From Desmodesmus armatus (Eukaryota > Chlorophyta > Chlorophyceae > Sphaeropleales > Scenedesmaceae): a stretch of 64,000 nucleotides of DNA. Position numbers and translations under genes: made by a program. Positions 10,885 through 27,059 of this stretch are shown one piece after another. A model generated the notes under the pieces. The model saw only the letters and a program-made list of their open reading frames with translations, ran no database searches and had not been told where the DNA came from. The first letter of the stretch is position 1, and every line of letters begins with the position of its first letter. The stretch lies in NCBI GenBank assembly GCA_007449985.2, contig VIIQ02000158.1, positions 124,001-188,000 of the forward strand, written 5' to 3'.

Positions 10885-12675
10885 CTACATCTTGCGCACA
10901 AATGGAAGGCACAACGGTAGCAACCGACTCACCGGTGCTGTAGGGTCCAGCTCTGTTGCCTTCTGCAGCGCCTTGGCCGCCTCCTCCTCATCACCCTGCG
11001 CTGCAGCAGTGTGGCCCCGGCTGCAGCAGCAGCACAACAAGGGGCGGGGGGAAGGGGGTGGTGTCAAGGTGAACAGGGCCTGGTACTTCCAGCAGGGCCC
11101 ACTCCCTCCAGAGCGGGTTGCAGCGCCCTGACTTGCGTCTTGCTGCTGTGCCCCACGGCCATGGCAACCTGTGCAGGTTTGAGACACTGGACACATGCGC
11201 TGCTCTGCTTACTCTCCGGTGATCCCCGCCCAACACCATCCAAAGCCGCTTTGGTTGGTGTCAGTGCACCACCGCGACCTTCTCCTTACCTGAGCCACTC
11301 TTTTGCTGCTGCCTGGTTCTCCCGCTTGAGCTGCTCCTGCCGCTGCGCCTCCTCCGCCGCTGCTGCTGCCTTGGCTGCTGCCGCCTCCGCCCTGCGTGCG
11401 GCACGAGCAGCAGCCCGCGCCTCCTCCCTCTCGCGCCTGGCAGCTTCTGCTGCTGCCGCCTCCTGCTCCTGCCGCTGCCGCTCTGCTTCGGCAGCGGCTG
11501 CTGCCGCTGCAGCCGCCGCTGCTGCCGCCGCAGCTGCTTCTTCCTCCTGCCGTTGCCGCTGCTCCTCTTCCTCCTGCTTCTTGCGCTCTGCTTTGGTGGG
11601 CTGGGGGAAGAAGGACTCATGGACGGCAGGACGCTGCACCTGCGCCTGCCCCTGCCCCTGCTGCTGCTGCTGCTGCTGCTGAAGGCGCCGCTGCTGGTGG
11701 CGCTGCTTCTGCTGCTGTGGTTTTGGCTGTGGCTGCTGCTGCTTCTGAGGTGTCTGCGGTCGCTGCGTGCCTTCGTCGCTGCTGCTGTCGCCACCCTTAG
11801 CTGGGGTGCTGCCGGGCGTGACAGTTGCAGCGGTATCACACCTGCCTTTGACACTGCTGCTGCTGCCCTTCCCTGCACCTCCTGCTGCTGCTGCTGCTGC
11901 CGACCGTGGCGGTGAGCTGGCCGCTGCTCTGGGTACAGCAAGCCTTGCTGCCTCTGCAGGTGTCAGCACCCTGCAGCTCATAGTGAGTTTGCTTGCCTTG
12001 GGTTTGAACTTCACCAGGTCTGCTCGAGAGGCTATGGCCATGGCCAGCCGCAGCTCCAGCAGATAGCGGCCTGGCACCTTGACCACCACTGTCTGTGGGG
12101 GCTGGATGCATACTGAGATCTCAGCCGCACTGGCCACACCTGTACAGCAGTTGGCAGGGGTCGGCAGGATGGACGGGTGGTGTGACTGTGCTGCTACCAA
12201 AGAAGGTTGAGGAAGGTTTGAAGTGTAGTGGCACATGTGTTAGTGTGGGTGGCAGGTGGTATCTTCAGTAGCGGCAGCAGGATCACAGTTGAGCAGTGTG
12301 GGCTTGCAATGGTGCGGGCCTGGTGGCTGATATGCTGGCACCCCAGCGAAGGGTGGTGTGTTTTGTTTTGGATAGAAAAGCACATACCTGGCAATTGCAC
12401 AGAGATTTCGACCTTCTCCTGCCCGCTCTCCTCCTCCTCCACAACACGAAACTCATGCCGAGGCACCTGCAGGCAATGGTTAATTGGGGGGAATGCAGCA
12501 TTGACATTGAAGCACAGGCTGCTCGCCGGCACACGCTGAAGTTTCATACAGGGGGCTGACTGCAACACATCTTGACCACGCATGCACCAGCTGAGCCAGG
12601 ACACAAAGCAGCAGCATCCCAAAAACAGACACCAACCTGCACCGTCTGCCCGGTGTCCAGCATTGTGCGTGTGGC
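10885..12675 (-). CDS. PIH1/CS-like domain protein with coiled coil and TPR-like end (5' incomplete)
   Basis: Exons seen: 12675-12637, 12466-12388, 12139-11290 and 11020 to about 10885, with consistent phases. The second and third exons encode a p23/CS-like beta sandwich of the type at the C-terminus of PIH1 proteins (VEISVQLPG, TVVVKVPGRYLLELRL, then KASKLTMSCRVL). A Gln/Pro-rich linker follows, then a long Glu/Arg/Ala coiled coil (AERKKQEEEEQRQRQEEE onward). The last exon, RGHTAAAQGDEEEAAKALQK then ATELDPTAP, resembles a single TPR hairpin. PIH proteins work with Hsp90/R2TP in complex assembly, including axonemal dynein preassembly; DNAAF4 also combines CS, coil and TPR. No N-terminal PIH domain was found upstream, and the true start was not located. 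A strong GTGAGT at 10932 may splice to a further exon; otherwise translation stops at 10885. Confidence 0.6.
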
Positions 12676-13574
12676 CTCTCAAAATGTCAAACCCGTCATT
12701 TGGAATTGCGTGGCAGCCCGGGCTCCTCACGGCAAATTGCACACTCGCGCACTTGTGTCAGATGGTGGGGGCCATGGCCTTTGATCATACCGCGCAGGCC
12801 CCATTCATCCGGCGCGTTGGCTTCAAAACAAATTGATTCTCTTGATCCCACCACAGCTGGGGAAGTTGGCGACAAACTGAAACGGGTTCAACATCGTTTG
12901 AAACTATGCTGTGACCAGTGACAGCTTGATGATCATGAGCTCGTTACGAATTAATTCAGGCAGTTGGTTGCTGCAAAGCTGCGCCAGATCCAAACAGCAA
13001 AAGTGAACCCCCTAAATGAAGGGGAGGGGAGGGAGGCGGGGGGGGGGGGGGGGGGGGGGGGGCACACCATCTTGGGAGGGGCAGCCCATTGGGGGCTGCA
13101 CGGGAAGAAACACCGCCAGTGAGTGGCCAAACCTGCTGTTTGAGCTGCCATCAGCCGAAGCATATCCAACTGGGTCCTACAGCTGCTGGGTGAAACAAGC
13201 AGAGCGGCAGACACTTCCAACCAACTTGGCAAGACGGCGTGGTTGGTTTCCTGCATCACTACTTTCACACAAATTACTGGTTGACATTAGTAAGAGCAAA
13301 GATCACAGGCGTGTCATTACAGGAGTTAGCCAACCCACACTCTGAGCCAAGAATAGTCACTGCAAGGCTTGCTTCATGCAACTGTGTTAGGGGCGACTCC
13401 CTTCAGTGGAGCGTTGCTCGTATCTGCAGGTGGCACCACGCCACAAACTGAGAGAGAGACGCCCACCCTACTCGCCTCGTTGCTACATTCACTATCCCAC
13501 AAACCCATAGCTATCTGCAACAGGCCGCGGTCTGCTGCAGACGGCGACCGCCGCCTGCAGGCCATGCCTGTGGG
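12676..13574. other. Spacer with poly-G tract; possible unfound 5' exons of PIH-like gene
   Basis: This region lies between the NCA2-like stop and the first recognised PIH-like exon. It should contain the NCA2-like 3' UTR (TGTAA on the minus strand at 13321-13317) and the promoter and 5' exons of the PIH-like gene. Short minus-strand frames around 12700-12900 look weakly protein-like but need frame jumps and match no domain I know. A 25-nt poly-G run lies at 13038-13062. Confidence 0.4.
13038..13062. repeat. Poly-G homopolymer (25 nt)
   Basis: An uninterrupted run of 25 G, preceded by a GGGGA/GGGA purine tract. A similar 18-nt G run lies at 33365-33382, and C runs of 15-17 nt occur at 1184, 14854 and 49712. 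Such tracts are prone to G-quadruplex formation and to assembly length errors. Confidence 0.9.
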
Positions 13575-19935
<6,361 letters not shown>

Positions 19936-20181
19936 CGTGTTTCTTCCTTGTGCATACCCTGCTAGTGGAAGTAACCACACTCAAAACAAAACTACAATCA
20001 TCATTGACCGTCTTTTCTGATCGTTATGCTGGAAACCGTGCAAACGCCTCATGGTTCCAGCCAGATCACACCTGGTTTGGTCCTGGTCACACCCAATGTA
20101 CACGCAATTGTATGCGCTGATCATTGAACTTATAAGCTTTTATGCTGTCGTTCTAACCTCCACAATGCGCCAACACTCTAG
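19936..20181. promoter_or_regulatory. Short divergent (bidirectional) promoter region
   Basis: Only 246 bp separate the proposed start codons of the NCA2-like gene (leftward) and the hydrolase (rightward), so both promoters and 5' UTRs must share it. The stretch is less GC-rich than its surroundings. No TATA box at a convincing distance was identified. Confidence 0.5.
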
Positions 20182-23058
20182 ATGAGTTCAAAGTCCAAGG
20201 TACAAAATCATTCCGAGTTCAATCAATCAGCGAGTCAAAAGTGGCCTTGGAGCTACATGCTTGCAGCTGGTGCTGTACTGTGCCTGCTGGTCGCCTGGCA
20301 CGGGCGATCCGCGGGCGCCTCTGCTGCTCCTGCCGTTGCTGCTGCAGCAGCTGCTGGGGACCAAAGGTGAGTCTCATCTCTGCGTGGGGCATGCACTCAC
20401 ACCAAGGTATGCAACAACATGCTGATGATAACAAACGTTTGCTCACTCCACCCCGCCCCCCTTTCCGCCTTTGTGCTCTCTCTACTGCGCTCCCCCTCAA
20501 ACACCCTTATCATCCTTTGCAGTAGCTGCACAGCACCACGCCCAATCAGCGACGCTCTGCGCCCCTTCTGCTTCGTCCCCAAGTTCACCATCAGCACAGA
20601 GGCACAGAAAGTCCTGCAGGGGCGGCATGTGTTCCCGCAGGGGTCCCGCAGGGACGAACCCATGTCTGTTGTGGCCAAAAATCAAGCAGACTACGATGCA
20701 GTGACAACACCCGTCAGTGAAGCAGCCGTCAAGAGCCATTTGCAGGTATTCACAGCAAGGCACCTGCCATCTAGTGTGGTACTCTTTCAAACCCAGCCAC
20801 CACCACCAACTGACCATCAGCCGCAGCAGCTGCCGGTTGGAGTCTGCGGCCTCTCATTTCAGTCAGGGAACTTGATTACCTCCATTGGTGCAAAACAGCA
20901 GTGACCGCAACACATGCTTAAACAACGGGGTACAAAGTTGCTTCTGTTCAGCAGCATTTGCGAAGCACACAGTGCGTCACAGTCACCATCATGTTGCCGC
21001 TCCTATGCAGGAGGTCACGAGTGGGGTGATCGCTGGTGTGCCCACGTACACCGCCACGCCCAAAGGCTTTGACAACAACAGCAGCAGCCGGCTGCTGGTG
21101 TACCTCCATGGGGGTGCCTACGTCAAGGGATCCTGTGAAAAGCTGTGGCAGGTGGGCAGGGGTGGCGCAACTGCGACACCGCGCGGCACGCCTGCTGACA
21201 TTACATGTATTTTGCGCAACGGATGTCGACAAGTGTGACATACGCTGCACAAGCAACTGTCAGAGGCTTGCCTGTTTATCATTGCATGGTGTAGCGGTAG
21301 GCCTCTTGAAGCAAAAGTCAATGGCTGCTGCGCCTAGCTGGTGTCATCAGCAAGCACCCATTTCTTGGTGCTGAAAATAGCTCTTCCTGTCTCGAGCCAG
21401 ACTCCATGGATCCAGACAAACAACTGGCCCACTGCATCGGCCTGCATGAGGCATTCATTCTACCCCTACAACCCACCTGGGCCAACTTGTGCTGGGTCTT
21501 CACTGCCAATTGTGCTGTGATACTTCACAGTAACCATGCAATGCTGTCTGTCCTGCTGTCCCAGGTGACTGCTCTCACCTCTCAGCTGTCGGGGGTGCAA
21601 GTGCTGTGTGTTAACTACCGCCTGGCACCTCAGCACCCCTTCCCTGCTGGCTTGAATGATGCATTGGCGGTCTATAAGGCCCTGGTGACATCACAGGGCT
21701 ACAAGCCTGCCAGTATAGGCATGATTGGGGACTCGGCGGGTGAGCTAGTACTATGATGCACCTGTACAGGGGACATGCTGACATGAAGCACAATGCTTAC
21801 ATGGTTTGTTGTGGTTGTGGCGTGTTCTGGGCTGCCACCCATCGCCGCCAGTAGGCCTGAGAATGTAACCAGCGACAGACTGTCTGAGCAGCCTGCACCC
21901 GCCATCCTCATTGAGTAGGATTAAAAGGAGTAATGCAACGCCTGCTGTATCATTTTGGCACTGTGCTGTCATCTTGTCTCAAGAAAGATCAATGAGACCA
22001 CTGCGCTGAGCCCTAACATGTTGCAAAACATGTCTGATTGTTTGGTTGGCCCCTGTGTTGTGCAGGTGGTGGCCTCACGCTAGCTCTGATGCAGCGGCTA
22101 TCACAGGAGGGCCTGGGCCTCCCCGCAGCCTTGGGGCTTATGGCACCCTGGTGTGACCTGCGCAAGGCTGGTGACACACTCACGACACTCACAGGCATCG
22201 ATCCCGTGCTGCAGTATGACCAGAACCTGGCTGGTCCAGCTCTGGACTACGTGGGTGGAGATGTTACTCGGCTGAGTGACCCCCTTGTGTCACCCCTGCT
22301 AGCCGACTATGGCAATGGACGACCCTTCCCAGCAACCTTGATACAGGTAAGTCGATGCAGCTTGGAAGCGTGCGCAATGACTGGCACCTTGGAATGCAAA
22401 TCTAATGAGAGCTCAAACTCAACCTCTGTGTGTACCATTCGGTACTGGTCGGCCTGAAGGGCTCCCTGGGGACTCCCGGAGCCCCAGTGCATGTGTGAGA
22501 GCAAGGTCAGCAAGGTGAAGTGGGCCATGGGTATGGTACACTAGGCAGTGCTGCCCGCGCCATGAGCTGCAGGCTTGTTGGAAGGCACTGTGGTGCTGTA
22601 AAAGCATCTGCTGCTGGGCTGCCGCTGCTGCTGCCGCCAGGTTGGCCTCCGTGACAGCTTACTGAGCTCTGCGGTCATGTTGTACCGCCGGATGGTTGCT
22701 GGTGGCCTGAAGGACGTGGTCATATCACCTTGGGAGGTGAGTCACTGGGGAACGTGATGGCGTTGTGTGGGTAAGAGGTGAGCCTGCCGTGCTGCGCAGC
22801 TGCATGCATGCAACTAAACAGCCATCAAAACTCATGCACAGCATGGCTAAAGCATGTGCAGCTTGTGAGGTGGCTGACATGCCAAGTGAAGGACTGCAGT
22901 TGTCTCTTTATCTGTTTGAAATGCCATGTAAGATCATGGCTTTGGTATCTTTGGTGCTGCAGGGCATGTGGCACGTCTTTCAGGCCAACCTGCAGGTGCC
23001 TGAGGCTCAGCATGCAGCACAGGAGCTGGCGCAGTTCTTCAAGCAGCACTTGCAATGA
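20182..23058 (+). CDS. HSL-type alpha/beta hydrolase (esterase/lipase-like), membrane-anchored
   Basis: Seven exons: 20182-20366, 20523-20745, 21011-21151, 21565-21739, 22066-22346, 22641-22736 and 22963-23058. They join in phase to 398 residues. An N-terminal signal anchor (YMLAAGAVLCLLVAW, about residues 26-40) precedes the catalytic domain. The oxyanion-hole motif HGGAY is at about residue 169. The nucleophile elbow GDSAGG has Ser near residue 240 and is split by an intron. The likely catalytic Asp is in VGLRD near 340 and the His in GMWHVF near 371. This order and the HGG motif mark the hormone-sensitive-lipase family of carboxylesterases. It should hydrolyse an ester at a membrane surface (ER or other secretory compartment); the substrate cannot be read from the sequence. 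It shares a short divergent promoter with the NCA2-like gene and is followed closely by the RAP gene on the same strand. Confidence 0.88.
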
Positions 23059-23441
23059 TACATTGATGTACACCTTGTTTTAGTGCAGTTGTGTGTTGTG
23101 GGGCATACTGTTCATGGTGGAGGTTTGCAGAGTTGTGTGAGGGGGGTCGGGGCATCTGTACTGTACAGGACTGTACTATGCTTGTGCTGTAGCTGCATCT
23201 CTTGTTGGTATCTTGTGCTAGGCTAGATCGTGAGCCGTAGCGCCCAATACACGATGCCGTGTCATTTGTAAAGCTGTGGAAAGTGTTCAATCCACTGAGC
23301 AGCAAGGATTTGGCTGCACCAACCACAGGATGAGATCAGAATGACACCATACTTGCATATGTCACTAGAAATTTTTCAATAAATGAATTAGTCACCAGCG
23401 ATCAATGCAGTATTCACAAGCGGTCAACTCTGATCAACACA
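23059..23441. other. Intergenic stretch: hydrolase 3' UTR and RAP-gene promoter
   Basis: No gene seen. A TGTAA element at 23267-23271, about 210 nt past the hydrolase stop, is the likely polyadenylation signal. The last 170 bases before the RAP gene start are relatively AT-rich. Confidence 0.5.
23267..23271 (+). terminator. Putative polyadenylation signal TGTAA (hydrolase)
   Basis: Chlorophyte nuclear genes commonly use TGTAA just upstream of the cleavage site. This is the first TGTAA after the hydrolase stop codon. Confidence 0.45.
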
Positions 23442-26400
23442 ATGCTTCACAGCAGCGTACAATCCCCTTGCTTTCGATGTTTGCAAGCCCAAAAGTATAC
23501 AGGCCATGTTTGCATCCGTTCAATAAGGGTTCTGCATCGTGTCGCCCTGGCCTCTCAGCAAGTGAGCTGTAGCAGCAGCAGCAGTAGCAGCACCTCTGGC
23601 GAGGGCACTCCCAAAAATGCAGCGCAGGCCACACCTCCCGGCGCACAGCGCAGCAAAAGCAGCAAGCAGAGCAACATCAGCAAGACAGCTACAGGGAGCA
23701 GAAAGCCCACCAAACCCAAGCAGAGCCCACGTCGTCCCACACACAAGTCCCCACCAGCAGCTTCCAAACAGGCCCAGCCCACCACTGGCGACAGCAGTGT
23801 GCAGAAACGCACTAGCAGCAACAGTAGCAGCCTTGTTATTGACACACAGCTCAGCCCCTTCACCAACGTTCGCTTCAAGACCTTCCAGCAGCTGCAGCAC
23901 CTGGTATGGTCCCACGGCAGCTCAGCACGCATCGCAGACATCACAGCTATGATGTCACGGCTGAAGCAGGTACCAGGCAGCAGTGCTGGATCCAGAGCAG
24001 CGCTGCTGGGCGAGCTGTGGCAGCTGCTGCAGCCGCAGCTGCCCCATGCCGCTGACCGCCACTGTGCTGAAGTCATGCTGACTGCTTCCAAGCTGGGCCA
24101 TGGCCCAGACGGCCTGTATGAGGCGTGCTTGAAGCAGTTCATTGCACGGGTAAGGCAGCAGCTGCTGGTGCACACCCGCTGGCTTGAGCCAAAGCCAGGA
24201 TGCTCAGGGCCAGATCATTCAGTTGGTTTGGTTGCACAGTTGCCTCTTGTGCCAGTCACTCAGTTTAAGTGCGTCAATCACGCCATGTACAATGGAAAGG
24301 TACAGCATTCTGCATGTCCTGCACTTTGGCCGCCTTCCTGCAACACTGTGCTGACCTGCTTGCTGTTTCAGGTACAACGCTCAGAGACCAGGATCCTATC
24401 CAACGTCCTGTATGCAGTAGCAACAGCCCCCAGCGGCAGCATCCCCACAGCCAGCCAGCAGCAGCTAGAGAGCGTGCTGCTGCCGCAGTTGGTGAAGAAA
24501 GCAGCAGAAGCCAACAGCCAGTCGATAGCAAACACAACCTACGCGCTGGCATTGATGCAACAGACCGGTCCCAGCGACAACCGCAGGAAGGAGCAGCTAC
24601 AGCTGCTCCTGGGCGCAGTGCAGCCATCCATATGGTCGGCATCAGTAGGGCAGGAGCTGTCAAACACCATATGGGGAGCAGGTGTGCTGGGCATAGAGCT
24701 GCCGCCTCCACACCTGCAGGCGCTGCTGGCCAGGTCCCTTTCAACGCTGCAGGAAGCCTCAGCACAGGACATTGGCAACTACATGTACGGCCTGACGCTG
24801 CTGCAGCAGCAGCTGACGGTCGAGCAGCATGCGCAGCTGCTGTCAGCACTCCTCGAGAAGCAGCCGGACCCACAAGCCATCAGTGGCTTCCTCAGGGCAT
24901 CAGCAAAGATGGGCCTGGAGCTGCAGCAACACGAAGTCGATGCCCTCATCTCCCAGCTGCTTGCATGCAAGGGTGACTTACCGCCGCAGAGCATCTCCCT
25001 AGCCCTCTGGGGTGCCGTCGCTGCAGAGCGCAGCATAGCACACAGCGCGCTCCTGCAGCTTCTGCAGCAGCTGGCAGCAGCGGAGCCAGAGCCGCAGGCC
25101 CTGAGTCTCAGCCTGTGGGCAGCAGCAAGGATGCAGGCAGAGGTGCCCACCTGGCTACTGGATCAGCTGTACCAGCAGCTAGCAGCAGTGGCGGAGCAGG
25201 CAGACCCTCAGGCGATGTCTAACGCGCTGTGGGCTGGGGCAATGCTGCCGCAACCGTACCTCCCCCACGCCCTGCTGGGGCCGCCGCCAGCGCCAGCACA
25301 GCAGGAGCAGCAGCGGCAGGGTGGCAAGCAGCAGCAGCTTCCACGGAAGCAGAAGCAGGACCAGCAGGTTGTCAGGCAGGGGCGGGGCGGGAAGCAGAAG
25401 CAGGGTGCTGAGGCAGCTGTGGGTGTGTTTGCGGCAAAGGTGTCAGGAATGAAGCCATTGGAGTTGTCCAGTGTGGCTCTGGCCCTGGCGGTGCTAGGCT
25501 GCAGGAGGCTAGACATACTGGATGCAGTGTATGATGCAGCCAAGCAGCACCTGCAGGACACAGGCACCTGCAGCAGTGGCAGTAGCAGTGGCAGCAGCAG
25601 CAAAGAGGCCGGTGCAGGCTTCCACCTGCAGGCAGGCTTTGACCCCCTGCCAGCCGCACCCGAGGCCGGCAGTACCAACAGCCACAGGGGTGATGGCAAT
25701 GGCTCTGCCCCTGGGGACCTGACCCCTCAGGCCTGCAGTAACCTGTGCTGGGCAGGTGCCATCCTGAACTTGCGCGGGCGTCGGCACCAGCTGCAGGCCC
25801 TGGCTGCCTCCTGTGCTAGCTCCTGGGAGCCTGGGCATGAAAATGTGAGAGAGGCAATGCAGCTGTACCAGCTTCACCTGTGGCTGACGGAGTGTGTGGG
25901 TGGGGAGGGGCTGGAGGGGGTGTTGACGGATGCACAGCTGCAGCAGTGCCGGCGCAGCATGCAGGCTGTGGTGGTGGCGGAGGCGCGGCCGTCTGGGCTG
26001 CAGCAGCAGGTGTGGGAGGCGGCACAGCGGCTGCAGGGGGTGAGGGATGCACAGCTGGAGGCTGTGACAGAAGATGGGCTGCTGAGTGTGGATATAGCAG
26101 CTGTGTGGGGAAGGGATGCAGCGCAGGGTGGCAGTGGTGATGCAGGCAGCGGGGAGGCTGCTGCTGCTGGAGCTGGTGCTGCTGCTGCTGCTGCTGATGG
26201 TGATGGTGCAGGGGCTGACGAGCAGCAGCAGCAGCACAAAGTGCGCATCGCCATTGAGGTGGATGGTCCCTGGCACTACAGGCGGCCGGACCGCAAGCAG
26301 ACAGGGCCCACCTTGCTTAGGAACAAGCTGCTGGAGAGCAGGGGCTTTGTGGTGGTGACGGTGCCGTACTTTGAGTGGCAGGGGTTGGCGACAGGGGCAC

Positions 26401-26468
26401 GGGGGAGCTACCTGCAGCAAGCCATTGCTGCAGCAGCTGGGGGCTGCAAGCAGCGTAGTGGTGTGTAG
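23442..26468 (+). CDS. RAP-domain (octotricopeptide-like) organelle RNA-metabolism protein
   Basis: Two exons, 23442-24149 and 24372-26468, give 934 residues. The 222-nt intron (GTAAGG...TTTCAG) is a multiple of three with no stop, so the frame also reads through it. The N-terminus has an organelle transit-peptide character (Ser/Arg-rich, few acids, then a basic Ser/Pro/Lys stretch). The middle holds repeated helical units typical of algal OPR/FASTK-like proteins (LSNVLYAVATAP, IANTTYALALM, LSNTIWGAGVL, IGNYMYGLTLL, ISLALWGAVAA, LSLSLWAAARM, MSNALWAGAM). A Gln/Lys-rich insert follows. The C-terminal RAP domain starts at about residue 860: IAIEVDGPWHYRRPD, LLRNKLLESRGF, VVVTVPYFEW. RAP/OPR proteins bind chloroplast or mitochondrial transcripts and control their stability, processing or translation. 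The target RNA is unknown. An Ala/Gly-rich stretch precedes the RAP domain. Confidence 0.92.
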   Translation: MLHSSVQSPCFRCLQAQKYTGHVCIRSIRVLHRVALASQQVSCSSSSSSSTSGEGTPKNAAQATPPGAQRSKSSKQSNISKTATGSRKPTKPKQSPRRPTHKSPPAASKQAQPTTGDSSVQKRTSSNSSSLVIDTQLSPFTNVRFKTFQQLQHLVWSHGSSARIADITAMMSRLKQVPGSSAGSRAALLGELWQLLQPQLPHAADRHCAEVMLTASKLGHGPDGLYEACLKQFIARVRQQLLVHTRWLEPKPGCSGPDHSVGLVAQLPLVPVTQFKCVNHAMYNGKVQHSACPALWPPSCNTVLTCLLFQVQRSETRILSNVLYAVATAPSGSIPTASQQQLESVLLPQLVKKAAEANSQSIANTTYALALMQQTGPSDNRRKEQLQLLLGAVQPSIWSASVGQELSNTIWGAGVLGIELPPPHLQALLARSLSTLQEASAQDIGNYMYGLTLLQQQLTVEQHAQLLSALLEKQPDPQAISGFLRASAKMGLELQQHEVDALISQLLACKGDLPPQSISLALWGAVAAERSIAHSALLQLLQQLAAAEPEPQALSLSLWAAARMQAEVPTWLLDQLYQQLAAVAEQADPQAMSNALWAGAMLPQPYLPHALLGPPPAPAQQEQQRQGGKQQQLPRKQKQDQQVVRQGRGGKQKQGAEAAVGVFAAKVSGMKPLELSSVALALAVLGCRRLDILDAVYDAAKQHLQDTGTCSSGSSSGSSSKEAGAGFHLQAGFDPLPAAPEAGSTNSHRGDGNGSAPGDLTPQACSNLCWAGAILNLRGRRHQLQALAASCASSWEPGHENVREAMQLYQLHLWLTECVGGEGLEGVLTDAQLQQCRRSMQAVVVAEARPSGLQQQVWEAAQRLQGVRDAQLEAVTEDGLLSVDIAAVWGRDAAQGGSGDAGSGEAAAAGAGAAAAAADGDGAGADEQQQQHKVRIAIEVDGPWHYRRPDRKQTGPTLLRNKLLESRGFVVVTVPYFEWQGLATGARGSYLQQAIAAAAGGCKQRSGV

Positions 26469-27059
26469 TGCCTGCAAGGGCAGTGGGGTTGTGGAAGTGC
26501 TGTAGCCTGACCGGAAGGTCTGTGGCTGAGGTTTGCAATTGTTTTTTGGTGATCTTGTGTGAATAGCCCCCCACATTGTTTTATCTTAGACGAACTTGTG
26601 TGCATGGCTTGAAGCATTGTTGCTGCCGCAAGGCCTGGTTGCCATGGTACAAGCTGCACAAGCCTGGCCTGCCAGGCCAGGCTGGCACGTCACATCACGT
26701 CAATTTATGCCCAGTCATGATGCTGTCCAGTGTGGATACTTGACCTGAGGCAACCCGATCTGCCGCCCAGCACATGAAGTGTTGACCGACGTGGGTTGCT
26801 CACAGTGAGTGCCTGTCAGCACACCCATCACATGGTGGCCGGGTGGCCCGCAACCCTCCCCTGACCGCTCTATGTCTGCTGTGTGAGGCAGATGCCAGGT
26901 TTTGTAAGGGCAAAAACACATTTGTGGGCCCCTGAACCTCCAGTAGTCAGTGTTGCTTATTACTCATGCTGACTAATTTGAGACTTTCCAGCAGCTGAGC
27001 ACGTCGCGTCTGTTTGCACAGCGATCTTCGATTGATGGAGAGAATACTTTATTGAAGCC
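26469..27059. other. Intergenic stretch after the RAP gene
   Basis: No gene seen in these 591 bases. They should hold the RAP gene 3' UTR, with TGTAA at 26903-26907, and the promoter of the DCAF6-like gene. Confidence 0.5.
26903..26907 (+). terminator. Putative polyadenylation signal TGTAA (RAP gene)
   Basis: This is the first TGTAA after the RAP-gene stop at 26468, 435 nt downstream. It fits the chlorophyte consensus, although the UTR would be fairly long. Confidence 0.4.

Noticed and set aside
11286..11900. Plus-strand frames rich in Leu/Ala over the PIH-like coiled coil
   Set aside because: They are reverse-strand readings of the Glu/Gln/Ala-rich coil codons, not independent genes.
10510..12675. 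One fused PIH-TPR-membrane-J protein
   Set aside because: The J-protein exon has its own in-frame ATG at 10510, and the PIH-like frame has a stop at 10885 followed by a possible polyadenylation signal. Fusion would need an unsupported splice.
25509..26576. 355-codon minus-strand frame over the RAP gene
   Set aside because: Antisense shadow. The plus strand has the OPR-like repeats and a RAP domain.
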